Part shown: positions 29,370 to 43,520 of the stretch, in pieces
Numbering within the stretch: the first letter of the stretch is position 1
How the letters are laid out: the number at the start of each line of letters is the position of its first letter
Source of the DNA: Campylorhamphus procurvoides
Taxonomy: Eukaryota > Chordata > Aves > Passeriformes > Dendrocolaptidae
Length of the DNA stretch: 64,000 bases
NCBI GenBank assembly: GCA_013396655.1
Contig: WBMV01002769.1
Location: 245,878-309,877 of the forward strand
Direction of reading: 5' to 3'
The notes under the pieces: model-generated
Database searches by the model: none
Told to the model about the DNA's origin: nothing
What the model saw: only the letters and a program-made list of their open reading frames with translations
Program-made: the position numbers and the translations under genes

Positions 29370-32300
29370 GACAGCACTGAAGATGTCACAATTTGGCAGC
29401 TAATTAGAGGGGGACTGGAAGATGAAGGAGGACAAGGGAGGAACTTATACATGACAAACCTATAAATTTGATTGCCATTACAATTTTCATTAAGTCTTGT
29501 TTTATTAGTAGTGGTGAGAATAGTTGACATGCAGGTTATAATAATAAGGATAGGTGAATTCTAACACTATTCTTTGAAAACATGATATGACTGTGACTGT
29601 ATACTGTCACTATATACTTATACTGTAAAGTCTGTGACTATATACTTACCTTTGCCTCACAATAAACTGCACCACATACAGATTGTTCTGTGTTTCTTTA
29701 TGCTAGACTGATCTTTTTTCTTTAATCAAACACCAATCCTTAGCATAAAACATAGATTTGAAAAGATTCGTCAAGGACAGTAATGGCTAGCATACCAGAT
29801 AAAGTTCCTCAGGACCTTAACAGTGTTGTCAACAAATGATGGTAAATGAACAAGATTTAATGGAACTTTAAGAAAGCATGATTCATGACAACATGACAGA
29901 CTTGCTCATACCAGAAATTATGGACTAAGAGGCAGAGGTTAATTTTTTCAAAGCCCCATAACCGTTTCAATTTCTACAATAGCTAAGGTGGGGAGGAAGT
30001 TCCTTTTCCAAGCTAAAGAGCATGAAGTAGATACTCTTAACTCATTCTCTTAACAGACCTTTGGAATATGTGCTCTTAAGTTTAATGTCCACTGTTTAAT
30101 TGAAGATCAGTTATCAATAGAAACAACATCGTACAGGTCTTTTACTCAGGTGAAATGCCTAATCTAATGTGTCATGGAGAAATATTTAAATGCCAAGGTG
30201 GCACAACTCTGCCCCAGCCAGTTGCCATCAAGGGGAACATTGGGGGAGAAAATCTGGGAGTGTATGCTGTCAACACCCAATCTTCAGTTGCAAAAAAGTA
30301 TTTTTTGTGAAACTCAGACATGTCTGGCAGTAGCCATAACTATTGACCATCTTCATTTAGCATTTACTACTAAGTCTATTTGCATTCAGAGACACAATTT
30401 GTTTCAGCAAAGCACATTAAGAACTGTGAGGTTCCCACACTCTCTGTTGCTCTGTGGAAGACAGATAAGACATCAGGAAATTCAAGAGTCCACCTCAGTT
30501 TCTATTCCAAATGTGCTTATTCAGGATTATGACAGATGTACTCTTCCACAGCAGTTTCCAGAAAATCAGAGTCTGTGAACAATTTCGGTGGAAAGAGAAG
30601 CCAAGCCCAAAGGAACAGTCTGACAGTTTTTCCAGTGCAGACTAGGAACAGCTTTCTTAGTCTCCGTCTTGCTTCTAAGCAGTTCTATGGGATAAGAGTT
30701 ATGTGAAGGTGATAGCTACATGAATCAACCATAACCTCAGTTCTTACTGAGGAACATCTTTGAGTCTTTTCGTGTGATTTATTTTTTTTTCATGTGCCTG
30801 CTTCTTCCATCATCTAAGTATCACTTTCACCTCCTTCTCCAGTCATCTGTCATGACTACTTTCTTTTCATACAAGTACTTCTTAAAAACATGTTTACTTT
30901 ATGAAGCTCAGAAAAAGAGTTGGCAAAGAATCATTCCTTTCTAAATGCACATTCTTTCATGCCATGAACTTTTCCTGAGTGGCCAAGTTATCTTCTGCCT
31001 ACCAAACTCTCTGTCTTCATTCCATCACTGTTTGAAACAGAGTTCAGATATAATTACATACATATAATTTACCGGTTCTTAAAGAAAACCAGCATATTTT
31101 TAGCACTGCAAATATTTAGCACTGTAGAAAAAGGAATAACTACTTCAGTAAGAAAAATGTTTTTTAGCATGTTACTTACATTGACGTACTTCTTAAAACA
31201 TTATAGATAAAGTTGAGGAATACATTTTAGTAACACAGACCTTCTGAAATACTTCAGTACCATTGTTTGCAGGCTACCTTTGCTCGTTTCTCACCCTCCT
31301 AATCCATGGACAGCAAGAAAAGGGTGAAGTGTCCAGTTACTCCCTTCTACCAAGATGACATCCAGACCACTCTGCTCTATTACTTCCCTCTCTCCTAAAA
31401 CATTCAAGGTACTCATAGCTCTATATATTCACACTGAACAGTTTAGCTTCTCCAGCTATCTAAAATCTCTCACAACATCGGAACAAGAGTTCCAGATTTA
31501 AAAAACAAAAAGAAAAAAGTAATTTTCCATACTTTCAAAGAAGTGATACAACAATGAAGAGGGTAAGGGAAAGTGTAACTATTCCCTCTAAAGAGCAGGG
31601 TTGCCCTCCATGACTTGAAACACCAGTGCCTTGAGTAGTCTTTTTAATCATTAGACACAGAAGACCGAAACAGTTGGTTTCACCTGTATCTAACTCAGAA
31701 AAGGTTGCCTTTCTATTCAAATACAGACTTAGCCAGACCGATCTATGCTTTTGCAATCCTATGCTTGGATCAATCCAGTTTGCTCTTCCTTGGTCTGACC
31801 CAGATGCCACTCCATAACCTACAGATGGTTCATTGTACTGTAACCCATCTGTTAAATAAAAGACAGTAATGAGAATACATCACTCCAATATTCCTCACTT
31901 TCCTTTGGTTTCCATTCTAATCCTGAACACAGCTGAAGGTCCTGGTCCTTTCAATGGTCCATGACTAAATCCTCTAAGAGAAGAAGTCTTCATTCTGTTT
32001 CTTGCAGAAGATGGATACAATGGAGTCTCTATGCCCAAAAGGTGTCAGATTCAAACTTGGATGTATGGGACAGAGATCTCCTGGTTTCAGCTCTCACTTC
32101 TAACCATATATTGTTGTTTCCAATGTTTAGGTTGTGATAAAAAGACTCATCTTTTATTATGGTAATTTAACTACCAAAAAAGTACCACAGCACTACATTT
32201 CTAAACAAAAAAGTGAACCACGTTTTCAATAAGTAAATAATTAAGACTTTTAGGAGAAACAGTTCTGTTTTAAAGGATTTATTAAGTTCAGCATATTATA

Positions 32301-34927
32301 CTTTGGCATTATGGGGTATATGGTAGATACAGTAAAATCACCTAAATAAATCTGGACTAATAACAGCAGTGTTAATAGTATTCATGTTTAAATAAAATCA
32401 TTTATGATTGAAACTTGGAAGTCTCTAAGACATATAATTACATGAAATCAGTGCAAGTTTGATACATAAATAGCTGTATATAAGTGCTCAGTATCTGGAA
32501 GAAAAATACTGTCCTCTGAAAACTCACTGAAGTGCAAGAAACATTTTTGCTATCTTACTAAGCAGAAACAAGAAACCCAAAAACCCGGATTGCCTCTTAA
32601 GGTATTGTTTCTCTTAAAATATACTTTTTATGCAGAAAACTGGTCCCATTTCTCAGGAGATGGATGATAAAAATATTAGTCAGTTTTCTTGGTGAAATCC
32701 TGGCTTCCTTGAAATCAAGAGATTTTTTAGCATTTTAAGCAAGATTCCAGTGACTGAAATTTAGAAAAGAGAAATTTTTATGCATTATTGAATCTAATAA
32801 CTGATTGAAACTCTTTGTTTTGCTTTATATTTATTTCATTCTCTACTTTTGTGAAATGTAAGTTACAGAATAAGAAAAGGCTAACAAATGCTCTAGAACC
32901 AATCAATGTTATGAAATTAATAATAATACAATATGAGCATGTAAGCTTATGTACTGCCTTTCATGTAGAAGTATCCCAAGGCACTTCACAACAGAAACTC
33001 AATAAGGAGTGCAAAAGTGCTTTGTCAGATAGGATAAGCCAGGGGAAAAGGGGAAATTAATTAAGCATGGATTTAAATTTTTCAGCCAACACAGCATTTA
33101 GAACCTTGGTCAGAAAAGACAGTGGTTTCAATATCACTACCCAGGGAACACAGCAGACTATTTCAGTCTTGAGTTCTTGAGGACTGTTCAATAGTTTTTC
33201 CACAATAAAATGGGTATCACTAGTAGGAATGCAGTCCATTGGCTACATTTCCAAAAGGCAACCCCTGCCTCTCTCCCTCTACTTTTTCATAGACAAACTG
33301 ATTTATAAATGGTGATCTCCTGACTGGGACACCAGTAAAGTGACTTGACTACAGAGGTACCCCATAAGGACTTTGGTACTGTAGAAATTAAAAATAGCAA
33401 GTTAAGGACTGGGAAATACCTTTATATGCTGTTTAGTTCACTGTTTTAAACCATAGTATGTTTTCTTATGGAGGTAGTCCACATCTCTGACAGTAGTTGC
33501 TAAGACAGCATGTATTTCACAGGAAAACACAAAGTTGCTTGGGAAAAGCTATAGCAATTGATAATACATAAATTACAGCTTCCCTGATGTTGCAGAAACT
33601 TGTACATCCTCCATTTTTCAAACATTTTTCTCTTAGGAACACATGGGCCATCCTCATTTTTGGATGACTGCCTCTTTGGATTAATGCATCCTTCTGCTGC
33701 ATAAATTAGGGATGCACAGAAGAAAAAAGAGAAGCACTAAATCTCAGGAAACTAAAGCCATACAGAAAAATGAGATTCACAGTAGAGCTGAATGAGTGAG
33801 TCACCATGAATAATTCATCCAAAAAGTTAACCTACACTTCTGTTCATGGAATATCTATAAGAAGCTTATAATTTCCTCACTTTTATTATAAAACAAAAGC
33901 TTGGAATTTTGTGTGTCTTCACTGCAAATAACTTCCTGTAAATATTTCATGTCCTATCGTAGGAGATAGTGGTATTTTGGTTGATCAAATAAATCACATG
34001 ATGATGTTTCTGTTCCCTAGATGGATGAAACCATAAGCACGTATTTTGGATGCCTGCTGTGATTAAGCAAGCAGCTCAATAGTGTGTGATGAAAAGTGAG
34101 CTCAGGGAAAATAAGTTAACTTAAAAAAAACCTCTAAAGATCTTTCTCTAAAAATGTTTTCAGTATTTATATTGCAGCTGTAGCAAATTGTAATTTTGAT
34201 TAATAATGCAAGGAATTTGCAGCTACCTGTAAATATTTTCTTTCTTGAAGACTTGATACTGAATAATCTGTCAGTCTTTGTAGAGTTTTTTCTAAGTTCT
34301 TGGATCAGTTGTTAAGAGTTGGTGCATACATTGGCAGATTAAAATAATATTGAAATTTTTCTAGAATATTTGAATATCTGAAATACCCTTGCACAGTTTA
34401 CAGCTTTGGATGGACTGCCATGTATTATGCAAATTTGCAATGTACTTCCTGCTACTTCCATAAAGCATGAAACCTCAACAAATACTTAAAGAAGAATGTA
34501 GCATTAGTGCATTTAGAATTTCCAGTAGTTTACAGACCAGTTTTATAAAAAAACATTTAGCAAAACATGTTAATATCTCTTAGAATATTGAAATGCTAAG
34601 AGGCTATAATACATATTATAGGAAAAAGAAGACTGAAGATCTGAAGTTTGACCAGAAATATATGCCCTGACACAGGCTGAAGATAAAGACAAAATACCAG
34701 AATCTTGCCCACTTCATGTTACTTTTGATTATGTTTGCTTAGTTATTGCTAACAATTTGTTTTAATTTTTGGTATATCTAAAAAGTGAATCCGCATCAAA
34801 TAGCCTTTATCAGATCTGTGCTAAATCTTCATGCATAATTTGCTGAATTCTTTATAGCAATACCAGTGGTATGAATTATCAGTATAATCAGAAAATAAAC
34901 CAGAAAAAATAAATATGAGTTCTTACC

Positions 34928-34958
34928 TGAGCTCTTGAGCTATAGAGTCCACTTGAAC
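34928..34958 (-). CDS. ST18: ST18 31-nt coding microexon
   Basis: Minus strand: pyrimidine-rich tract, acceptor TTAACAG, 31 nt, then donor CTCAG|GTAAGA. With one base from the upstream exon it reads VQVDSIAQEL and the first two bases of a serine codon. This aligns with VPMDSLIQELS of human ST18. Entry needs one carried base and exit leaves two, which fits both neighbours exactly. The exon is shorter than the usual limit for efficient exon definition, so it may be regulated or skipped. Skipping 31 nt would shift the frame. Residues about 19 to 29. Confidence 0.92.
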
Positions 34959-36843
34959 TGTTAATAAAAGTGGGAAAGAATAATTAGCTTACACTTCCAA
35001 ACTTGTGCTTTGTGCAACCTTACACCTGCCTATCTGTAATGACAGAGGAGTGGCTATCAAAACACAGGTGGTTATTTCATGCTAACCACAGGATTGTAGC
35101 TACTGGTGGCAAATGTTAACTGAACATATAATTCTCACAGTTATTTTAAAATGAATAAAACCCAGAGTATGATATTCAGGGGAACAATAAGGAAAATAAT
35201 AATAAAAAATAAAAGTAAAATAGGAGATGCTATTTTTTTTTTTGAAAATAGAAGTACACATATCTGCTTTTTCAGAATTTAAATTCAATTTTGAAATGAT
35301 GAAGACTGGTATTTACAAATACCTGCCCACACAAGGACATGCAGCATATTGACAAGGTCAACAGGTATCTCTAAGAATTATGAGAGAGGCAATTTTGTTG
35401 TTTCCATTTCTGGCAAAATATTCTTGATATATTAATTGCTATACAAGTGTGTACATGCGTATAAAAATACAGAGAAAGAAAACCCATAAGTTTTAAAATT
35501 GCATTATTTCCTTTTTGATTGAAAGGGTATGAAACCCTTATTAAATAAAATTAGTGCTTTCTAAACCAGCCAAACTGTTTTAACTCACAATCCTGACCAA
35601 CAGAGAAGACATGGACTAATGCTGAGGCATGAGCAACTTCACTGTTCAGTGACTGTCCAAGTCCTCTATTCTGGTGCTTTCAAAATGTGTATAAATTTTA
35701 TATTAGTTTCAGAGAATATTACTGAGGGTTGCACCACAGTTGTGATATGACAACAACTATGTTTTTTCTAGAAAGGTTTGTCTGTAGTTACCCCCTTGTC
35801 TGAAGTCAGTCTGTGGTACTCAGCCCTCTTTCTCTGTCTCTTCCTAAATGAAGTCTAGCACTTTTCATGCCTTTGATCATTTGAAAATAGAGAAGTAAGC
35901 CAAACCACATTTTAATTTTTCATTCTGACCATAACTTGAAGCTGAGGGCACAATCTTAACAATCCAGAACTACTGAGTTGAGACAATGTGTTGAAGTGGT
36001 CTGTTTTGCACAATCCTGAGAGCACAGAATTCTCATTAAAATCAGAGTTTGCACCTTTGAAAGTAGTCATAAGCAGAAATGTTCACAGGGCAGGCAAAAC
36101 TTTGGCATTTATTTTTAAGTATGTCAATTTTTCACTTGTTATCAAGAGTCACAAAAACTGTTATGAATTAAAATAAAAAGTTATTTTCCTGGAAGGGCTA
36201 TATTGCTAGTCAGTCATCTTTTCCAGATGTTGAGATCATTAAGGGCCTGTTTATCTTTCAGTACTGCGTTTCCATCTGTTCCTTACAAAAAGAGAGGAAT
36301 TTCTGGGGAATGTAACTATGTCACAACTTTGCAGATTAAACATGAGCACCAGTACATAAAAAAAAGCACAAAGTTATCCTCTGCCACATACACCTGCACC
36401 TTTTGATTGAAGTAAATATACTTTTGGACCATTTATGTAGCTAGTTTACAGATAATTAATGACAATAGACAGAAAAACGTTCAGGTGGCTGAGACAAAGT
36501 TTTGGTACATTATTTTGGAAGAGCCCATTCAATATTTTCTAGCTCTACTTTCTATGGATTTTTTTTTTGTTTTTTTTGTCCCATTAGAAAAATAATAGCT
36601 TTTATTTTCTTTGAAAAATAACTCAAAGAAAATAGCATACAGTAGATTTTTTTTTGCTTTTCTTTAAACCATAGCTAATAACTTGTGCCTCTTAATGCCA
36701 GCAGTCTGTGTCCAGCCTTGATTAAAAAAGCAGCCCTAAGGAAGCTACACACTCTCTTACTGCACATTAGGGGCTGTGCACAGGAACTATCATATTTCAT
36801 GGTGTTCTGGGCACAGGGTCATGGAGCATGCTTGCTAACTCAC
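34959..36843 (-). other. ST18: ST18 intron
   Basis: Minus-strand intron from GTGAGT to TTAACAG between the ATG exon and the 31-nt microexon. AT-rich with short T runs near 36560; nothing else recognised. Confidence 0.85.
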
Positions 36844-36898
36844 CCTTGGTTCCTTTTGAGCGTGTACGCAGCTTTTTATTTTCCCCATCTGCATCCAT
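36844..36898 (-). CDS. ST18: ST18 coding exon with canonical start codon
   Basis: On the minus strand the acceptor ATATTACAG is followed directly by ATGGATGCAGATGGGG; the exon is 55 nt and ends at donor AAGG|GTGAGT. It encodes MDADGENKKLRTRSKGTK plus one base of the next codon. This aligns with the human ST18 N-terminus, which has the same MDA start and RTRSKGT motif. Because the ATG is the first codon of an internal exon, all 5' leader sequence must come from exons further upstream, at higher coordinates. If joined to the candidate exon ending at 43521, the ATG context becomes AAGATGG, a strong Kozak match. Residues 1 to 18. Confidence 0.93.
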
Positions 36899-37542
36899 CT
36901 GTAATATTAAGACAAGGTCTTTAATACATTTTTTTTTAATTTATTCTTCTCAAATTTACCATTGAGAAACAAAAATACTCCAATGCTTTTTTTTTTAACA
37001 TTTCTAAAGGCTAGACAGTAATAGAAAAAAAGAATAATCATGCCTTATTAATCTTGTCAAAGGGATAAAAAGCCATCTGTGAATATCTAGTAAATACCTA
37101 GGAGATACCTTTAATGATACAGATTTGTTTAATAAAGTGATGGTTATGAGTGGCTCTGTAAGGTTTAATAACAAGGTCTACAGGTGCTAGCTGAAGGCAT
37201 GAGGTTAGAAAGAGTAATGCTGGATGAGTGCTGCTTTCAGCATCCACCTCTTGGAAGAAAAGGTCCTGGAAAGCTGCAGTGTCTACGGGAACTTTGCAAA
37301 TTTTGTTGTAACTGAGGCATAGCTATGTAGCTCTTTTGGAACCTGCATTTCTGACAGCTTCCTCCTTACAACGTGAAAGCTTCTTGCTTGACAGTGCATA
37401 ATTACACACGTACAGCTTTGAAATACTTCACCACTTAATCACCTACTTCTTTTAGAAGTTTTTTCTTAAAGAAGCAGTGAGTTACAGATTGATATGAGTT
37501 TTTGTGAGAGTGTGGTTTCCAGGCCCGTGTTTCACATTAACA

Positions 37543-37612
37543 AAAAAAAAAAAAAAAAANAAAAAAAAAAAAAAAAAAGAAAAAAAAAAGAAAGAAAAAA
37601 GATTAAAAAAGC
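37543..37612. repeat. Poly-A tract containing one undetermined base
   Basis: Long A run interrupted by an N at 37560 and a few G. The N marks uncertain sequencing or assembly of homopolymer length. The apparent Lys-rich frame here is an artefact. Confidence 0.95.
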
Positions 37613-40600
37613 CCAAATAATCAAGAGGTCCCCCCTCCCCTCGAAGTCACCTGTTATCATAAGATTTCTAACTGAAATAAGAGAGTCCTTTCAAGATCAG
37701 CTGTTCTCACGACACTTTTGGCTACATCTAAACCAGCACTGGAAATATGCACCTTCTGGTCTTGGATGTGGCCCAGACATGTAATTACAGGGGCAGTCCA
37801 TGGATTTTATTGCAAACCCCTGAAAATTCAAAGGGATTAAGATTTCATGTCCTGGTGTGGAGAACTGCAGTGACATATAGCGCATTGTAAAACAGTGCAA
37901 TTTTCACCATGACCAGGGATGCAAACTGATTTCTAAAAATCAGTTAGATTTTTATGAAAGGAGGACTCTCAAGCCAGGAATATTTGTCTAGACAAAAAAA
38001 TAAGGAACTCTGGAATTCTTCAGTCTCTGAGGGAATCCTACTATCCGCCTCATCTTTGAAACTGTTTCCCTGTTCATAAAATGGTGATGATCAAGTATAT
38101 GGTAGACAAAGCAACTCCCATGTGCTTCTGCAGATCAATTTACAGACACCAGTACCTGATTTATAAAACTGTGTGGTAGATGTGTATTTCAGAAGCTGCC
38201 TGGGTTCTCTCTCTGCAAAAGGTTGCAAGATAAACACCAATGTCAGCAGAAGATCCTGCCTGTTATTTTACTCTTTTCTGAGGATCAGCTGAACTGAATT
38301 GAGGGAAGATGCAAGAAGCTCTGTTTGTGCCTTTTTCCATTTATAGAGTTTGAAGATTTGAGTATCTTTTATTTTTAGCTTTATATGACTCAGATAACTG
38401 AGATGTTTTGAAGGTCTTATCTAAAATAATACTGCAGAATATGACAAAATTGACCTGAGGGAAAAAAAGAGTACAGTCAGCCTTTCCAGGGAATAAAACA
38501 TTTTTCTTATTTCCTGGGTCTTTTTGTTTGTTTGTTTTTATATAAGTTTGAACATTATAAACAGCTATTGAAATCAAAATACCTATTAGCAGGAGAGAGA
38601 ACACAAGCATTTCAAAAGGGTATTCATGGACTAGAAGAAGTCTAATTCTAGAAAACAGGTTGGTGATGACTGAAATGAAAGTATAAATTGATGGAAATGC
38701 ACATCAAAGCCAGACAGAATCTTTTCTCTGTTTAAATTTACACCTGATATTGATAATTACCAGGGAAGGAACATGAGGGCCTTGTGTTTATGTAGTAGGG
38801 CTGATGGCAGCCTTTACTTGTTACTATCCTTAAAACCTGGAGAACGAGTTTTCACAATGTGACTGCAATGGTAATGGGAAACATGGCTCTGTTCTCTGAT
38901 GCTGAGTTGTGATTGAAGGCACTGACCTGCCATAGACTTATAATGGGGGAGCAGGTGTGGCAATGATGGACTTTAATTTCCTTTAATAAACCTTTTATGT
39001 GCCACACTTTTACTGCCATTCTATGCTCTCCAAGGTCCTGCACATAATAGGTTCATTACTTTTGATTACTATAGTCTATTGAGACAAACAACTCCAGAAC
39101 ACACTATATATTATGTTCAGTTAAACCAATATAGACTATTTATCCACTGTGCATTATTTCACCTGCAACTCTACAGACAAAATTAACAACAGCTCTGGTA
39201 AGCTAAAACTATTAAAACTGCTGGTACTCTTTTGTCATCATTTCATAATAAATACCACACCAATCACAGTGTTGCTCTTTTAATTATGAAACAAAAAGCG
39301 TCCATTGCTTCTACTGAACAGCAGTTACTTTGGTTTAAACACCAGGTTGCATTGTGATGAATATTTAAAAACCATACAAAACACGAAAACCAATGATAAA
39401 ATCAATGATGAAGATTTTTCAATTTATTTTCTTTCCTTGTAAAAGTTTCAGATTATAAGAGTTGTTTTTATCAACTCAAACCTAAAATTTATAGGACACT
39501 TTAGTCTGGTGCATACAATATACCAAAATAATCATATCTGTGTTGCATAAAAATCACCTTAACTTCAAAAAAAAGTTCCATACATTAACTTGAAAAATAG
39601 ACCAAAATAAGTGAATAAAAATGAAATCTCTTAATTGTGTCATCAAAAATAACTCCCTTCCTCAAAATTCAAATGTCATGCCTTTGAGGTTTAGTAGCTA
39701 TTCCAGAGGCTGCCTGATACTGATAAAAAGTGAACAGATTATCTCACTTGTGGTTTTCTATCTACATAGTGATAATTTTACTTCAAATTACTGCCAAGGG
39801 TGGTCAGCAAGAAGCATTCAAACTTTCAAATCACCCATGGAACAATATAAGAATTAAATTCTGAGAAATTCTATCCAGCATTTTTAGAGGTAATTGTTAA
39901 CATGATCAGTTAATGGTCAGCTATCCCTCCCACTAGATACGTTTGTTGTCTTGAGAGAAGAATCCATAAGGGGTAAATAAAAGTCATGTCTGCACAAAAT
40001 CCTCCCACAATGTCTCGCTACTAACTTTTTTAGCCATAAAGACACGGGGATAATGAAGTACTTGCTTGGAAAATTTTACTGGGATTTATAGTCCCATATT
40101 TTTTATGGGCAAGGTTCACAAAAATAATGGCAAGTGAAAGTAGAATTAAGCCCACTTAATCTTTGTGCCTTATATCTAGATTCTCTGATTAGATGGATTT
40201 TAAACCCAACTAAACATTTTCCTTTCAATATTACTTGAAGCTAGCTAATGGTCTCTAAAGGAATTAGTGGGAGGTACACAGTCAGAAGCACAATGACAGA
40301 GGGGTAACAGCTAGGCAGTCCCAAACCCTTAACAAGCAGGCTAAGAAACAAGTGCTGCTTCAGTTATACTGTTTCTGTGATCTTAAAATTTACTGAGGAT
40401 GTTGACGATGAATTATTTTCTGAAAACATATGTTGCAACATATCTCCCTAGGTTTATGAATGCTCTCTCTGACTTTGTGAATTTCAATCTGATCCTCCCC
40501 CATTTTTTCCTTCAATGTTGGTTGAGACTTAAGATTAAATCAATAACTAGATCACAAAAATCTGCCTGGAGTCACTGACAGTGCCACAAATTCTGTGGGT

Positions 40601-40942
40601 TCAAACTGTAGTAATATGCTATTTGACTCCTAGAGGATAATTATGTTTCTCCACATCAATTTACTGGTGTAAAAGCAGCAATCATACTTTCTGAGCAAAC
40701 TATTTCAGAGTTCCTGGCTGCAGAAACCAAATGTTACTTCTGTTTGTACCAACTCATTGTGGTTAACAGACTCAAGAGCAGCACCTGGAAATACTTCCCA
40801 AAGTGAGAGAATCAGGATTTGGCTCTGAGTTTGGTTTATTGTGTGCCTGGAGTCTGTCTGTGCACATGTGCATGTACTGATGTTATAACAGGATCCAAGA
40901 CTATGAGTAACAGCTGAAAATAGGGCATGTGCAATAAATGAC

Positions 40943-40977
40943 AACAATAAAAATAATAGTAATAATAATAATAATAG
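40943..40977. repeat. (AAT)n trinucleotide repeat
   Basis: Imperfect then perfect AAT units; explains the poly-Leu antisense frame. Confidence 0.93.
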
Positions 40978-43520
40978 CAGTAGCAACTATTTCAGTTTAC
41001 TTGCACACTTTTAAATTTGAATTTCAGAAACTAAATTGATACTACTAAATGATAAGATAGTTTTACACCCTATTACAGTGAAATAAACTATGATTTTGGG
41101 AAACCCTTGCTGCTGACGTAGGTAAAAGTGAAATGTATCTCCTGGAAAGAGCTAATGTAAGAGTTACGCATGTTGTAATTTCCATTGTAATATTCATATA
41201 AACATGACTCTCGTGGGGTGGGTTGCACACTGCTGGAGTGTCAGTCTGCTTCCTTTTGCTTAACCAGCTAGAGGAAAAAAAAAATCACCAATTTATCTAA
41301 GAAGCATAAGCTTTAACATTGCATTGTGAATTTCCAACTAAAAATTATGTCGGATTTTCAACATAAAATTTGGCAAACAATTTCGCTAGGGCAAACTTTA
41401 CCTGATGTTGATAGGTATCTGAAGAACGGATCGCTTTTCTGTACTATTCTTAATTTTTGAACTACTTAAGTTTTTATAGAAACACCAGCGATATCTGTCA
41501 CAAGCCTAGTAAACTCATCCAGAAAAAAAATGAACAACAAACCTTGATGATTTTTAGAACACAAAAGTTCATCCTCAAGTCTCAAATACAAGCCACAAAC
41601 TTCAAAATTGAAGTTAGACACTGCTAAGCACGGCAAACAAGACTGTGTTGTACTATACCCCAGGGAGACACATCATTCTGTGTACTTCTCCCTTCAATAT
41701 ATAATACCCTCAGATCAAGCTTTTCAGTGCTTTTAGTACTCATACTGTAATGTTTCTTCTCAATAACTCATTTAAGATTCTAGCACATAAAAGGAGAATA
41801 ATGTTGTAAACTAAAAAGAAATTTTAATAAATCTGAAAGCAAGATTTTCCGTAGCCTGCCCAGAAGTATCGAACACTGATTGGCTCTCTGTGTATATGTG
41901 AGCTGAGTGCATCTTTCTCTTGGTACGTGATACCATGTGTAATATGAAGTATTGATGGCAGATTGACAATGAGAAGTACAGTGAGAGAAAGAAATGCAAG
42001 GAACACATAAAGCAACTTTTAGATAAAACTTACATATTATGAATACTGACAGTAAAAATCCAAAATCCAAAGACAAAACTTTTAGGAACATTGGAACATT
42101 ACTTGTAGTGTGGTTAAAGTTTCTTGTTCTCTCTCTTTTTTTTTTTTTTTTTTAAGAGCATGTTCATAGTCAGAAAGAAAAAAAAAATTACAGACGTGTT
42201 CTTAAAGACTATCTCTAAAAATATGCCTTGTTTTGTAATTTTAGTTATTCTTAACAAAGGAGTCATTTCATCTTTATTTTTTTAATATTTTGCTTTAGTT
42301 CACCCAATGGTATGCATGATTTCTCCAGGAAAATGTTGAATGACATGGAAATAATTGGTTCAGCTGTATTAATTTCTCAGGAATTAAAATAAGTGCATCT
42401 ACTGAAAACAAACTTTAAAGCATGTTTATAACACATATAAATCATCAACAGTTTGGCATTTTATAGTGTGATTGCATGGTGTAGACATTTTTGAGAAGTA
42501 GATTTTTTTTTTATATTAAAGTCACTACTTGAAAACATGCATTGATAAAACAAGCCTTAAGTCAGACGCAAGCTTGAATAGCTTTGTAATGAGGATGATT
42601 TATTTTGATTCTCACTTCTGATTTCTGAGTTGTCACTGCTGTTGCGTACTTCATCCATGCAACTTTGCACAACTGGCAGTGCTGAATATAAACCAAAGCC
42701 ATATGTTTATGTCCTTTTGCCAAACGACTACAGCAAATAGTTCTATTATTCCCTTAGGTAACCAACATGTGCCAAGTATTTCTATTAGTCTTCTTTACCA
42801 CGGCTTTAGAGGGCAGAGTCACAGCTCTATGAAATGAAGGGACAACAGCTAGTTTTTAAATTCGGAGGAAAATTATAAAGTAAACCATGCTGAAATGCAG
42901 GTCAATGCAGGCTAATTCCAGAGGCTTTTTCTCCCCCAGATTATTACTTTTGTAGCAGTTCAATGTCTTGTCAGTATTTTTGGGCTATTATATATTGAAT
43001 ACAATTTTTTAGAAAAAAGAAAGTGCCAATATCAAAAGAAAAAAAAACAACAAACCAACACCTTTGATGCCCTGAGATCCTTTTAAGCACATGGAAGTTT
43101 TAGCCCACCCAACTGGTATATAGTTAAAAACCCCTGCAATCTATAAGCATTACATATATTAAAACCTCCCTACAAATAAGCTATCCATCAAAGATTAAAT
43201 TTAAGCAGCGCTTATGAAATCTATTCTCACTACTGAAATCATATAGGTTCAAAGATCGTTTTGGTACTAACACTATGTAACGCTAACAGAGTGCAATTTG
43301 CAAACTTAAAAAGTGGAATTTCAACATATTTACCAAAGTTTTCGTCTTTTCATTATTGCTATACTTGACTGATGAAGACTGCTCTTTTTAAAAAAGCTGA
43401 TGTTATGTGGGAAATGTAGTCTATTGCACGGGACATTACACACAAAACCACATAGTATTCTAGCACTAATATAGAGATATATTTTTATTCAAATTAATTT
43501 TTGTAAATAAATTATCCCAC

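Larger units (their letters stand above)
19316..34927 (-). other. ST18: ST18 long intron (15.6 kb)
   Basis: Minus-strand intron from GTAAGA to TTGCAG, separating the microexon from the MAKKRK exon. Contents seen: short palindromic tandem repeats near 19922-19963, a G/T-rich tract at 27672-27803, and a purine-rich tract at 29310-29369. The longest frame, 134 codons at 30174-30578 on +, is unrecognised and has no supporting features. No other gene recognised. Confidence 0.8.
36899..43520 (-). other. ST18: Intron upstream of ST18 ATG exon
   Basis: An acceptor sits directly before the ATG, so this must be intronic. It contains an A-rich tract with one unresolved base (37543-37612) and an (AAT)n repeat at about 40943-40977. 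No exon recognised. Confidence 0.7.

Noticed and set aside
30174..30578. 134-codon + strand open frame, longest outside ST18
   Set aside because: No recognisable domain, no splice context, no neighbouring gene signals, and frames of this length arise by chance in 64 kb.
32950..33000. Stretch reading CTGCCTTTCATGTAGAAGTA and CCCAAGGCACTTCACAAC, like an ancient amniote repeat
   Set aside because: Similarity is short and from memory only; not enough to name an element.
37494..37784. Lys-rich + strand frame
   Set aside because: Produced by the poly-A tract with an N; not a protein.
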